DNA of 64,000 nucleotides, from the NCBI GenBank assembly GCA_029207755.1, contig JARCOQ010000002.1:2914001-2978000 (forward strand), written 5' to 3'. This DNA comes from Chamaea fasciata. Its lineage: Eukaryota; Chordata; Aves; Passeriformes; Sylviidae. The position numbers and the translations under genes were made by a program. Under the pieces are notes generated by a model, which saw nothing but the letters and a program-made list of their open reading frames with translations, did no database searches and was not told the origin of the DNA. Each line of letters begins with the position of its first letter. Within the stretch, counting starts at the first letter, position 1. Positions 1 to 20,420 of the stretch are shown piece after piece.

Positions 1-1326
1 TTTTTGTGGTAAATTTGTGATGCAGAGCACAGAACTTAGAAGTGTGGAGAGGACTTTTATTTTGGGGAGGAGGAGAGAAGTAACTCCAATTATTTTATCG
101 TTATTCTTTACTTGATGAAAACTAATCAGCCTATAAATCTTTTTGGAAATAGAAATAGTGCTGTTTTTGGATTCTCAGTAGGAAATATTTCAGTTTTCCA
201 GATTGAGACAAACTTTGTAAGAAAACTGTTCTGGCATGAATTTAGATTATTAATTTGGCCACATTCAAAAGCCTTTCTCCATTTTCCTTGCCTTTTCTTG
301 CCTGGACAGTTAGATAGTAACTGAAGCAGTTAGCTACAACAAAACAGAACTCTGATCATTTAAGAACTCTAATAATTTAGCATGAAAATAAATTAACTTT
401 TTATGTTTGAGTTTTTGTGGAGTTGAATCCACATCACTAATGTCGCAGCATGAAGAATTTCTAAGCCTTTTTTGAATTACTGTTACACTGTCATTTACAT
501 TCTTCATAAAACTGATGCAAATGTGCATTGTGAACCACAGTGGGCTACCATTCAGTGCTGTTTTTTATTTAACAGAGAACAGAAAACAGAAAGCAGTTTT
601 GTTTTATTCCCTAGCTGTTGTGCAAGCTTTACTGGAGAGATAATTAAGAGCGAGATATTTCCTAAACCACGCCCGATGGAAACTAAGTTCAACTATTTTT
701 AATCACAGGGAAGAAGGTATTTTTCTCAAACTCTACATAAATTGTTTCCTTGGACTGTGATCAGGAATGGAAAATTTCACTAAGAAGTAGCATGTTCAGG
801 ACTAGAAGATTATGGGATTTTTTACTTAGGGTCTTCTGGTTCAATCAGATGTGTGTCTTTCAAAGGGCTGTTCAAGCAGAAAGGTTAAACAGCACAGTGG
901 TGTCTTCTGGCTGCTTCAGAGCTTTTAGGGCATTAAAGAGGTGCAACTCTTATTAAACCCTGGTTCTACAGGTATTTTTTCTTAGCAAGCAAATGTAGGA
1001 TTTTTTAATAGTATCCAAAAGCTGCATTTTTAGAATTTGCAAAGGGTCTGTGCAGTAACCTGTCAATATGCAAATGATTTTCTTGTATTTGAGCCGTTCC
1101 AAATGAAACTGCTGTGGTGTCTCTGCTCCCCTGTGCATATTTAAAGTCTCTAAACAGAATTTTGTGTAACTCATGGAGTTGAGCAGTGTGGACACAGACT
1201 AAAGTCTGGCTTTCTGCAGGAGGATTAGCTGAGAAACAAAACTTGAAATGCTTCAGAGGTCAGTCATGAGAAAGAATGTTGATATTCTACCCTAGTGTGG
1301 ATTTCCCTTACTGCTCTTCCCCCTCC

Positions 1327-1344
1327 CCCCCCCCCCCCCCCCCC
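1327..1344. repeat. Poly-C/poly-G homopolymer
   Basis: An uninterrupted C run of about 20 bases, preceded by ccccctcc, inside ARL13B intron 3. Its length is likely to be unreliable in the assembly and variable. Confidence 0.95.
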
Positions 1345-3580
1345 AATGCCTTAATATTGCAATTTAGTGTTTGTTGATTCACATCAAGACAATCTCAAAA
1401 TCTTGGCAATCATCAGAAGTTCCAGTAATGTGCTGAGACTTGTGATCAGACAAGTGGGCAAGTTATTTATTGGAGAATGTTATTCTGGAGTGGGGAAGAT
1501 GCAAAATGTATTAATTTCATGACAGTAATGCCTCTCTCCGTTGCTGAACTTTTCTGGGGATGTCCCCATGACAAAAGTCAGGCAGTTTCTCCCAGGTAAC
1601 ATTTTTCAGGAATGTTCCAGAGATGCTTGGCACCAACAACAGGGAAAGTTCAGCCTGGGGCATGTGAAAGGACCCAGGGCTGCTGAGCAAGGCTTCCAAG
1701 AACTGACCTGAAAATCTGTTCCAGTCCAGCCTCACGCATCTGCTGATCCATGTTAATTTAGCAGGGCTGGGCAAACCTGGGATTAAAAGCAAGTTCTAAG
1801 GGCACCATAAATGCTTATGCTATGAGGTGACAAGAATTTCTTGTGTCTAAGAGCATTGGTTTGCTCTTGAAATAGGCTCTGTTCCTTGGGGCTGGAGGGA
1901 GGAACCTCACAGAACTGCAAAACAAATCTGCAAATATTGTTAAATATCAAAGAAGTGAGCAGAAAATACGGGAGATTTTTTTTTTTCTTGTTTAAAGATC
2001 AGTCTCACAAAAGACTGGAATGTAAGCAATCGAGTCTTAGTTTCATATCTTCTCTGCTGTTGGGCCTGCCTTCAAAGCCTGCCACTGAACAGCCTTGCCA
2101 ATGATTGTGCTTGATTATACTGGCAATTGGAACATAGGCTGGTTTCAAAGAAATGAGGATGTCTTCGTGACAGAGATAACCTTGGAAATCTTTGGCTTGG
2201 CTTCTCGAGTGTTCCACCACAAGCTCTGTTCATTTACTGACTCCTTGTTTTGTCCTACGTGTTTGTGTATAGGGGCACATCCTGTTTTTCTTCTGGCTGA
2301 GATGAAAGCACCTCACTTTCCTTGAAGTGTTTTTTCAGTAAAGGGAGAATATGCCTGTTCTTTGGAGTGGAGTAAATGGAATATGGGGACTGAAAGCACT
2401 CCAGTGACTTAGTGTGGCCCCTACATTCACTGCCCATTGCAGTGTTATTATCATGCAAACCTATCGGTGATTAGGTCTGTTCTTCTTGAAGCATCTTAAT
2501 TTATAGCTATGTGTAGTTATAAATAGTTGACAGGTTCAGAAATACAATTTTCACATCCTTGTCAAATCTATTTTGAGAGTCTTTGCCTTCTGATAACTTG
2601 GCTGTGTTGCTTCTCAGGTACAGGGTTACGTGAATCTCTCCATTTAAACAGATGCCACATGGGACTGAGGAAGTCTTGATAAAAACTTTAAAAAATAAAA
2701 ATTACTTCAGCACACTGACTGGGGGAATAATGGGTCCTGGTAGCTGGACCACCATTAGAATGTCTCATGATGGCAAAGTATGTCCAGAATTCAAAGATAA
2801 TGAGATTGACAGAAATGAATTTTTTTATATTTTCATCTCCATTAAAAAAAAAACAAACAAAACATGGCAAGTTGAAAGGTCCACTTGCTTAGTTGCATCC
2901 ACACAGAATATGCTTCCCCCTGTCTGATAAATTTATCAGTAGAGCCAGGAAACATGGAGCCTACATCCAAAAATAAGATTTGGGCTACAGTAAGTTAAAA
3001 GACATAATTGGATATGTGAAGCAGGAAAGTTAATTGTATGGAACTCTTTTGTTTCTGCTTGTAGTTGGGTTTAATGGCTTCTTATTTGGCTTTGCTGGAT
3101 TGTTTTATTTCTTCCCCAGTCCCCAGATTACCAAAGCCTCCTGCTCATTTAAATTTTTGCTTTTGTTCACTATTTCTCGCTTTTCAGCGCTTTGATTGAA
3201 ATGCCTGACAACAAAAGCTCTGTTTCTATTTGATCTTTGATACCATTAGCCACCTTGCCTTGGTTTTAACGTCCTGCACTCTTCTGGAGAAGAGGACTTG
3301 CAGGCAATCAAGGAACAGAATCCTGTCTTTAAGAGCTCTTTGAGATGTATGATCTGTGTTCTGGCTCATGCTGCCTTCTTTACCTCTGCTGAAACTGATG
3401 GGGTTTTGTTTGTTAGTGGTTCTTTTTGGTATTTTTTTTTTTTTCTAATGATTGCACCAAAAATAAGGATAGGTTTGTTTTCTTGACCCTTAGCTATGAG
3501 TCACTTAAGGGCACTGGGTAGGTGATGCTTTCAGGCAAAGGAATTTCAGGTTACATGTAATCTGAAACATTTGGTTTTGC

Positions 3581-3624
3581 ATTATTATTATTAATAATAA
3601 TAATAATAATAAGAAGAAGAAGAA
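3581..3624. repeat. ATT/AAT trinucleotide repeat switching to AAG
   Basis: Four ATT units run into about seven AAT units, making a self-complementary junction, and then about four AAG/AGA units before gaattc. Confidence 0.95.
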
Positions 3625-4289
3625 TTCATTTCCAAGCTGCAGTGAAATTATGTGGCAGCTCTGTCATGTCGTGCCAAGAAACCCATCTAACATTTTTGCA
3701 AGCACAATAGCAATGAGTAAATCTTGGAGTCTTACTCTGGAGCTTGGTTACTGCTTCAGTGTCTTAAGTCAGCAACAAAAAATTAGTGAGAGCCATATAC
3801 TATTTAAATGAATATAGTTCAAAATCCTTATAGTAGTCTTTGGGGAAAGCTGGTATTTTGAGTTGAAATTCAGTTTGTGCTCTCTCGTGTTCTCACAAGG
3901 AAAGAAGGAACTTGTTTGGCAGCGTTTTGGAATCTTGCCCTGTTACTCAAAGATGTGTCTGAAGTAACTAGAGTAGGATATCCTGCTATAAGTTACATTT
4001 ATTTTCTCCTTTGTTTAAAAAGTTTCCTTTAACTAAAATACCTTGTAAACAAACGTGCCTAAACCAAGGACTATGAGACACAAAGTGGCTGGATGAAAAT
4101 ATCCTCTTAAGCATCGCTGTTGTAAGATAAGTCCTTGGAAAAACATACTTTAAAATAGTTTTAAGTTCAAGTTTCTGTTTGTGGAAAGTGTGGGAGTGGT
4201 GCAGCAAGAAAATACAAAGGCAGAGAGCTTGACCTGCCTAAAAATATGCCCCAGATGAGATGATAATGCAAAATCAGTAACACTTTCAG

Positions 4290-4425
4290 CAAAGGGGATG
4301 ATCACAACTTCTCTCTGGGCAACCTGTGCCAGAGCCTCACCACCCTCACATGTTAGGAAGAATTTCTTCCTAACATGGGATCTAAATCTTTCCTCTTGCA
4401 TTTCAAAGCCTTGTCCTATCACCAT
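4290..4425 (-). mobile_element. CR1 LINE fragment, minus strand
   Basis: It reads as the reverse complement of the CR1 3' region: ctctctgggcaacctgtgcc, agagcctcaccaccctcaca, ttcttcctaacatgggatct, ttgtcctatcaccatgtg. It is diverged and truncated at both ends. It contains a perfect 29-bp inverted repeat (4349-4377). Confidence 0.8.
4349..4377. repeat. Perfect 14-bp inverted repeat with 1-bp centre
   Basis: catgttaggaagaa, one t, then ttcttcctaacatg. Perfect two-fold symmetry inside the CR1 fragment. Confidence 0.95.
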
Positions 4426-7400
4426 GTGAAAGCTGCCGCAAGACTCCCCAGGGAAACCAAAATTACCAGTACGTACGAGAATAGAAATGCTGCATTTGAA
4501 GCAAGGTAGCTTGGGAATCCTCTAATTAATGTGAAATGGATTGTGGGAGGTGGAGAAACATGGATATTGAGTAAAAGCAAGAAATTCAAATGTAGTAAAG
4601 CAGACCTGAGTATTCAAAGAATTCATTAGGTGGGGAAGAATTAGGCCAGAGTTGCTGCAAAAGTGCAACCAAATCATGCTGCCCTGGAGTGAGTTTTCCA
4701 AGATATATGGAGAGGGGAGAAACAGACTTAAAATACTTAAAAGATGTTCTTGGGCCTTTGACCACAAATCTGTAACACAGTTGTGTTGTAGGAGATGCAG
4801 CTGTCTTGTGTTGGTGTTTTGCTATTTGTGAAATATTTGATTCTAAGATACATACAGTGAATCAGCTGCAAATCTGAGCTTGTTCCTTGGGAGTTTTGAA
4901 ATCTTTCTTAGGATTGTGTGGCTCCAGGTGTAGACTTGAGGAAAAGCATCTAGCAGAATTTCCATGTCTGCAGACATTCCATGATAGTTTGGGTAATAGG
5001 AGGTGAGGAGTTCATGCTTTTGCAGTGACATTAATCCCAGTGAGGGTGATGGACGCTGCACCTCACTGACAAAACAATGATCTCACTCTGCAAGTGGCTT
5101 AGTCTGCAGCTAATTCTCTGTAATTGGTAAGAACTTCATGTTTTGATGGGGATTTTTTCACCTGTTGAACCAGAGATTTACTGTCAGAAAACCTAACAGA
5201 AACCTAGAAAGAAAGTTGTGATCTCCTCTGCCCAAAGATCACATCGTTAAAGTCCAAATATTGATGTATTTTCAAGCAGTATTTGAAAATAAAATAGGAG
5301 CAAGAGAAAGGGCTGCAGCAGAACAGAGTACAGGTGGAATTGTTGCCATTTAATAGGATATATAGTTTGAACTCACACTTAACAGGTTTGTATTGCTCTA
5401 AGTGATGTGAGAGATTTGTCTTCCTGACAGTAGGACTGCAGACTCGGGATTTGTGCCGTGCACCATCCCACCTGCTTTACATTCCCATTTCATCTCTGTC
5501 ACACCACAGAGCCGCCTGTCACAGCCTTGGAACTCACCTGTAACAAATGTGAGGCAGGGCTTTTAAAAAAACATACAAGCAATTTGGCTATACTTAGTTT
5601 GCCGAGGGTTTGATATATCAAGCTGAAATAGAGTATAAGAAAGCCATTTACTTTTTTTTTTTTTTTATCTTGTCTGAAAGTATATTGCTATATCATTTAT
5701 TACCATTTGTTTGGAATTACACATCTGGAAGCTGAACATGACTTTCTTTAGGTGAGCCCAGACATCGTTGGCTGCAGCCTGTTTGACTAAGGTGGGATTG
5801 AACCGATAGCGGGGCAGCGTGTGTCAAGAAACATTTTCAGTAAATAGGAATATGATTCAGCCCTGCGGTGAGAATGAGGGCCACTTAACAAAATGAAATC
5901 AATTATAATTGCTGGTGTTCTTGTGACCAGTTCAAAAGCTAATATGAGACTGAAGTTGCCTAGAGACATTGTAAACAGGAGTTTAGAATCTTAGTTTTAA
6001 CTGTTCTCTTATTTAGATGTGACCTGGAGGAACTGTCTGGGGAAAATGTTGACTTACAGAAAGGTCTCCTACAGCTCCCTGAAGTTGCATGAAAGCAGGC
6101 CGATAATCTTGTAGCACTTTATTCACCTTTTTTTTCATTATAGTTTACCATAATAGTCAAAGTATTGTTTTGCATAAGAGTTGAAGGCATGAGTTCAAAT
6201 AAGTCCCTTTATTTGAGAAAGAGCCACGTGTCAACCATCATATTTACTGGACCACTTGAAACTGTTCGTCTGTTCTCCTGTTTGTTTGTTAAAAGTATGA
6301 AGAATTTCCATGACTTCCTCAAAATGCTCGTGAATTGACAATAGTTGAAGAAGGAACAAGCAAAACAAGCAGACAAGTCACTTTTTTTTGCCCCTGTGTG
6401 GGTCAGGAGTTTGATTTTCACGGGTGTTAACGTAAGCAAAGCATAAAGAGACAAAGCTTTTCATTCTGCATCTGCTGAGGCCTCGCTTCTCTGCAATAAA
6501 ACATCCTTCTGATGTCCACAGGATTGCCCAAGAAAAAGGTTAATGGATGAGAGATAAAAGAATCTGAAGGGAAAAAGGGTAGAGGAGGAGCATTTTTAAA
6601 TAGAAGATTCACTGTAGAGTGAAGAATATGGCATTGTTCTTTCCCCTTGTTTAGACTGCTGTTAATTTCAAAGATTCTGTCTTTGTTTTCCCAGCAAATT
6701 CCTTCCCTCAAAGCTACGGCTCCTTGAAGTAGCCTTAAAGACTAATTCTTGATCTTAGCCAAACCATTCTCAAAAAGATCATTTGCCTACAGTTGCTTTC
6801 AATCATGGGGATAATTCTGACACTGTAATATTTTGACCTCAAGGATGCTTTGCTCTTTGTGAATTTTGATGGACACTATGCAGATCTGACCCAAAATTTT
6901 GGGGTTGTGATTACTAATTCGGAGTAAATATAACCCCCAAAGCAGCACATCTGAGACATTTTTACAGATTTTGTATTGCAAAGTAAACTTTTAATACTGG
7001 TTCGGTTTCTGTTGGTTTTTTTTTCCCTCTTTGCTCAGTAATTGAGATTTTATAGACAGGTCAAGGAACTTCCATAGCATTCAGACGTTTTTCTCTGCCA
7101 GAAGTGGCTTCTAACAGAAATATTGCACTGAGCTGTAGATGTCAGTTGTGCCAATGCACACATAACACTCCCTTTCCACTTTGTTTCCCGTGACTCTTGA
7201 AGTTCAAAAGCTCTCCAGTTGCTTAGAAATATCCTACTTGATCTAAAAGCAGTAGGTGCCAACTTTCTCTTTATTTCTTGCACATGACGTACGTTTGTTA
7301 CACTTAGACAATTCAAATATACTTTATGTGAAACTGAAATAAGCCAAGCATGATTTTATAGATGAAAGCTTCTTACTCAGCAACCTTAATATGATAAACT

Positions 7401-10400
7401 AACAGCCACTCTGCTGTGCTTTCAAGTATGTTTTGATATATACCTCCTACAGGTTTTTAAACATGAAAAATTGCTATAGATGAAGTTCAACTGACTTGGA
7501 AAAATAAAATCAAAGTCTGTCTTTTAAGATAACTGATGTATTCCCTAAAGAAGGTGCATTTTTGCATAAAACTTGCCTGAAACCCTGGTGTTTGTGTACA
7601 AGAGCAGCAGAGCTGTGAGTCCATACTCACCCACAGAAATACTTAACTTTTTGCAAGGCAGACATATATTCTTTTTAAGTCTTGACACTTTGGCACATTC
7701 CCGTTCTAAACCCCACTACAAAGCCTTTTCCAGATATTTGCAAATTTAGAAACATTAAGTAAGAGGAGAGTATTTACCTCTGAATCCTGTGCTGGTGGCT
7801 TTTACCCTTTACACAGGAACTCCTGAGGTTAAGCTTCAGTATAATCCCCAAAACATTTTTCCAGAATATTCCCTGAGTAGCATATCTTGAATAACATTCC
7901 ATGAAGTATTTCCTTCTTTATTCCTGCTTCTAGTTCTTGTCTCGTTATCCAAGTGTGATCATCCTCAGGAGTGGCTGAGTGAGAGAGAAACTGCCTTCTG
8001 CAAGTGCAGGGCCAGGCAAATTGATTACTTTGTGCCTGGGGAATCTGGTTGTGCCTGTTCGAAAGCCAGCCCTGCTGGGAGGCGGATCCCTCTGCAGTGC
8101 CCAGGAGCAGGAAGTGCCTTGGAGCAGCTCCCCTGAGAAGCTGCAAGTGGAGCAGTGGAAGCACAAGTGTTTGGCTTTCTTCTGCACCAAAGCATGGAGG
8201 GAAAAGGTATTATTGAGGGTAGATGGATCTGTTTATAGGGGACTAAAAAGGCTCTGCAGGATAATGCATTTTACTCCAGTATCTTAAAAATACTTGAACT
8301 CCATTTAGAAGTTTGACCTGAAGTCTGAAGTGGTCAGGGATGTCCAGCAGTGGATGGACCTCAGCAAAACCACTTCAGTTCCTTAGGGAGATTAGGCAGA
8401 GACAGCTGCCTTTCCAGGTACAGCACCTCAGCAGTATTTTTGGAATGCAGTCAGTATTGCTGCAGAGAAAGTGAAAGCTAATTGACCAGAAAGACAAATC
8501 TGACACCTTTCAAGGTGTTAGAGGTTAAAAATCAGCAGCTACTGCGAGCTGTGGGATGTTAGTGTCAGATTGCCACTGAGCTATGCAGCTTACCAGCATT
8601 TCATTCTGCGTCAGCTGTGCTCTGTAGGCTGTGCAGAGCAAGAACAGCAGAAATAGTGGAGTTATTTAATCTTCAGGTGAGAGAGGAATAGGCTGTGGCA
8701 ACAAACAGTGCTCGGAAATATTTCCTTCAATTAGATCTAGATGAATTGTCAGCACTGCTGAGGAATGCTCTTTGAGACTAAGAGGCAGCACAGTAGGATT
8801 TTCAGACTGTAACAAAATAGGTTATGTGGGGGAGGAAAAAAAGTGGAGGTAATTGTTTCTGGCCTTTTAATTACTTTCTTGCATTGCATCTCAGTTTTTC
8901 CCTGGTCTAGCTTTGGTTTCGTAGCTGGATACTGAGGGGACAAGTCTTGTTCTGGCTGGTTGGTGAAAAGCAGCAGTGCCAAAGTATTGCAAACATAGTG
9001 AAAATACCCCAGGTTCTGTATATGCATTGAGCAACAGTTTGGGGATCCCTGCACTAAATCATGCAAAGCACTGTAGAAGTTCTCTCTTTTAAGAAGTGGG
9101 AATTCATTATCGAGGAAGGGCAAGGAGAAGAAGGGCTTTGTGCTCTTTCCAGCTCTGCAGGCCAAGCCAGCAAAGTTTGGATTATCAGTAGGACAGGGGG
9201 ATTTTGTCCTCAGGATGGTGATAAATAAGTGAATGGTTTGGACCACAAATAGTTAAGGATGGTGAAGATTGAGAGAGACTGGACATTTGAGAAGCTGCTT
9301 TTCTATGGCCTCCATAAACAAATTCTACTTGGAAAGGAAGATGAAAGATTAGGTAATGGCTCGTGGCTCATGAGGGTAATGGTGACAAGGAGTGTGGGGG
9401 TTTGGGCTGTAGATGCAACAAAGCTTTTTTTTCCCTAATGTTTTTGATGCTGAAAAAATCTCTCGGGAGTAAAATAATTAAGAGTGGAAGCTCTCACACT
9501 GGCATTCTGGAGAATATGGAAGAATAAGGTCTTAGATCAGATTAAAGTGCTGACAAGTTCTGGTAACTATGGAGTGAATTCTTACCGCTGTTCCTTCCCA
9601 GCAAGGAATTAACATAAATTCAAAGTACAGGCTTTGGCCTAAGTTCCCTAGAAGTCATTTGAGTTAATGATAATGACTTCAGATTTCAGGAAGAAGACTA
9701 TGATGTCTGGTTCCAAAACCTTCTGCCACTGAGCCTGTGGAAGCCAAATATTTGTCTTCTTGTCCAGAAAATTGAGTCAGAGTTCTCATGTCATTGAAAT
9801 ATTGCTGAATTTCAGAGGAACGTTATCTTAGTGGAATTCCTTTATTAGAGGGGAGCAAGTAGATACTTCTTATTTTTAATGCTGTGCAGCACTTAACTTG
9901 GATTATTAATGTTGTAGAAAGTGCAAAATGCGGTTGGATTGTATTTTTGTACTCCTAAATGAATGTTTGTCTTCTAGAGTCCTGTTTCCTACCATACATC
10001 AGTGACAAGACAATGATCTTCATCTTACAGAATACTTATTTTATGACATATGTGGGGTTTTTTACTTTCCACTATTTAATAAAATACAGGTTTTAGATCC
10101 ATTCATGCAAGTTCCTCTCTCTACACTTTAGGTTTTACTCAGGAAAAACAAGTTCAAAACATTGGTATCGGAGAGAAATGCTGGGTAGCAGGCAGAGCTG
10201 AGATGATCCTGAAGCAGTTTTACACAGGGTTTGGGAAGTTGCAAAACTGTGAACTTACATCCAGAGGCTCCAACAGATTGTCCCGTGTTGCTTTAGGTGT
10301 AAAGCAGGATGATATTTTTCATTTTCTTAATTGTAAATATGATTGCTTTCTCTAGAAATAGTATTAAACTATTACTAGACACCTTAGTTATTATCTAACG

Positions 10401-10518
10401 TGAGTATCTGCTGCAAATGGTGCATGGACTAACATGCTCATTAAGTAGAAAAAAATAATTAAAGCTGAAACAAGGAATTTTATCTTTTCTTTCTCACTCT
10501 TCCCCTTCTTCTTCCTAG

Positions 10519-18358
<7,840 letters not shown>

Positions 18359-18687
18359 CTGGAGCACAAAGAGAATTAAAAAAAAAAAATATCTTTAAAA
18401 ATCTGTCTTTTTTTTTTTTTTTAACCTTGAAGGAAAAATTTTTACGTGACATTTTATCAGCATATGACAACTAAACATGGAGTTCATCCTGTTGTACTTA
18501 GGTGGTCAGACTTTCTAATTTACTTTTCACGTCACCAGCTCTTCTTCAGGATTTATTTGGTTTCCTTGTGAAAAGACATGGCTGTAAACCTGAAGAAAAA
18601 CACCTTCAAGATCCCATAATACTGGATTGCACATTCCCACTGAGACCTTTCTCCAGGTGCTGTGCAGGGGTTGGTATTTTTTCAGGG

Positions 18688-18693
18688 AATAAA
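18688..18693 (+). terminator. Candidate proximal poly(A) signal of ARL13B (AATAAA)
   Basis: This is the first canonical hexamer, 330 bases after the ARL13B stop codon. Whether it is used cannot be seen from sequence. Confidence 0.35.
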
Positions 18694-18826
18694 TGATTCT
18701 AAAGCATTTTGTAAGATTCCTGTATGATAGGGTGAATATAGAAAGGTTAAACAAATATTAAATATATTTTTCTACCTTTTTATAAAATGAGTTGAAAGTT
18801 TTGAGTGGAGCTGTGTACCTACTACC

Positions 18827-18832
18827 AATAAA
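18827..18832 (+). terminator. Candidate second poly(A) signal of ARL13B (AATAAA)
   Basis: This canonical hexamer lies about 470 bases after the stop codon (accaataaaatg). It is an alternative proximal cleavage signal; use unknown. Confidence 0.35.
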
Positions 18833-19708
18833 ATGATACCTTAGGGAGCATTAGAAAGCTGATAGTCAAGTGCATAAAAATCAAGTGTGTTTGACTCTTA
18901 TATTTCTCTTACCAATACCTTTTCTTAGGTATTACATTACATATTTCATATTTCTGGCAATCTGAAGCAGAGGGTAAGATAAAAAGATTTAAAACAAATA
19001 CATTTTATACAAAATAACACTATTTGAACTGTCTGGAAGTTTTATCTGTTGTTTTCTTTGTTTTTTTAACTGAGTTTGGCATAGGAAATAAATTCTGTGG
19101 AAAAAAAAATAGAGTTGAATACTGTATTGTCTACGACAACAAACGAGGAAATTGCACTAGTGGGGAATTTGCACTAATTAAGTCATCCATTTTGATGGGA
19201 AACTGAATCAGCCAGTATGCAGATGACCTCACACAGTTTTTAATCTCAATGATACTAAAATACCATATTTCAAACTAAAGAAACCACGAATTTTTAAGGA
19301 TTTATGTAACATTCCTTAAAATGTGTTGAAAATCACATACAAGTGATACCTAACCAACAAGGGTTACAATTTGTTACATTGCTATTTAAATGTTTTTTTA
19401 CTGTTACGTTGGAGACAACCAGTGGTGTATTTGTAAAGGTTCATTGTTCTGCCACTAAATGACAGACAGGATGAAGCTCCCATTCAGGGGGGTGGTTTGG
19501 AGAAGCAGAATTTGATAATTTTGTATCATGCTCTGTCAATAACGTGGTTTTCCCAAAGGAGTTTAGATGTTGAAACGATGTGGTGTGTTAAATGTTCAGC
19601 ACTTTGGCGCTGGAAATCTTTGCCATACTCCCCTTGCAGCAAGGAGTTTCACAAATATCTGCCATGTTAAAATGAAATGATAAAGATTATTAAAGAGTAA
19701 GGTGGAAT

Positions 19709-19751
19709 CTATTCCAAACTTAGCATCTTAAGGACGCTAAATTTGGAATAG
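19709..19751. repeat. Near-perfect inverted repeat in ARL13B 3' UTR
   Basis: The left arm (19709-19725, ctattccaaacttagca) pairs with the right arm (19735-19751, cgctaaatttggaatag) at 15 of 17 positions around a 9-base loop. The word ggtgga occurs just outside the left arm (19701) and again at the right edge (19751), like a short target-site duplication. It would fold as an RNA hairpin if it is in the 3' UTR. Confidence 0.85.
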
Positions 19752-20396
19752 GTGGAGAGGTTTATTCCTCTGTGTTTGCTAGTTTAGAGAAAACAGGAAA
19801 CAGTGTCTATGTGACTACCAGCATGAGAATACTTTTGTTGTATTCTAATACTGTGACATGATTCAGTTGAATTACTCTCAGGATTTGGTCATTTTCCCTT
19901 CAGACAACACGAATACTAAGTGGAGGGGAGGTTGCACAAAAATTTTGATGTGCAGTCTCAACTTTACTAACACTAGCTCTGTTACCATTTAAGTTTTTGG
20001 CTTAAAGGCTCTACTTTTGCAGACTTACTTTTTTACAGCTTCAATTTCTAGGAATGTATTATCCTTTTGTTTTCCCTCTTTCCTAAAATAATATCATGGG
20101 AGTCTTTATTAAAAATAAAGCTAAATACTGCTGTGGTAAGGAAATTTGAGAAACTAAAATGTCGATGTTTATATATGAACTGTGCGTTCTGTGTGTTGTG
20201 TGCGTGGGCACATGTATCATTTTTGATTTTTGCTTTTAAAATAAATTTTATCAGTATGTCACCAAGGTACTCAAAAATGTTTTATAAGGTTTTGTTTTAT
20301 TAATACGCTTTGTAATTATTTACTATGGTGGGGGTTTTTTTCAGTAATTTATACTGCTCTGACTTTTTATTTGCTCAAGATGTCATTTATGTATAG

Positions 20397-20402
20397 AATA
20401 AA
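20397..20402 (+). terminator. Candidate distal poly(A) signal of ARL13B (AATAAA)
   Basis: This canonical hexamer (agaataaaacta) lies about 2.0 kb after the stop codon and is preferred as the main end on the grounds of expected 3' UTR length. Confidence 0.5.
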
Positions 20403-20420
20403 ACTAATGGAAAGCATCAA

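Larger units (their letters stand above)
18359..20420 (+). other. ARL13B: Probable ARL13B 3' untranslated region
   Basis: About 2 kb of AT-rich sequence follows the stop codon. AATAAA signals occur at 18688-18693, 18827-18832 and 20397-20402. The last would give a 3' UTR of about 2 kb, similar in size to the human message as I recall it, while the first two would give short forms. A near-perfect hairpin (19709-19751) lies inside. The end is inferred, not shown. Confidence 0.55.

Noticed and set aside
8749..9246. 165-codon open frame on the minus strand
   Set aside because: It has no family resemblance, no splice or promoter context and low-complexity composition. One or two frames of this length are expected by chance in 64 kb.
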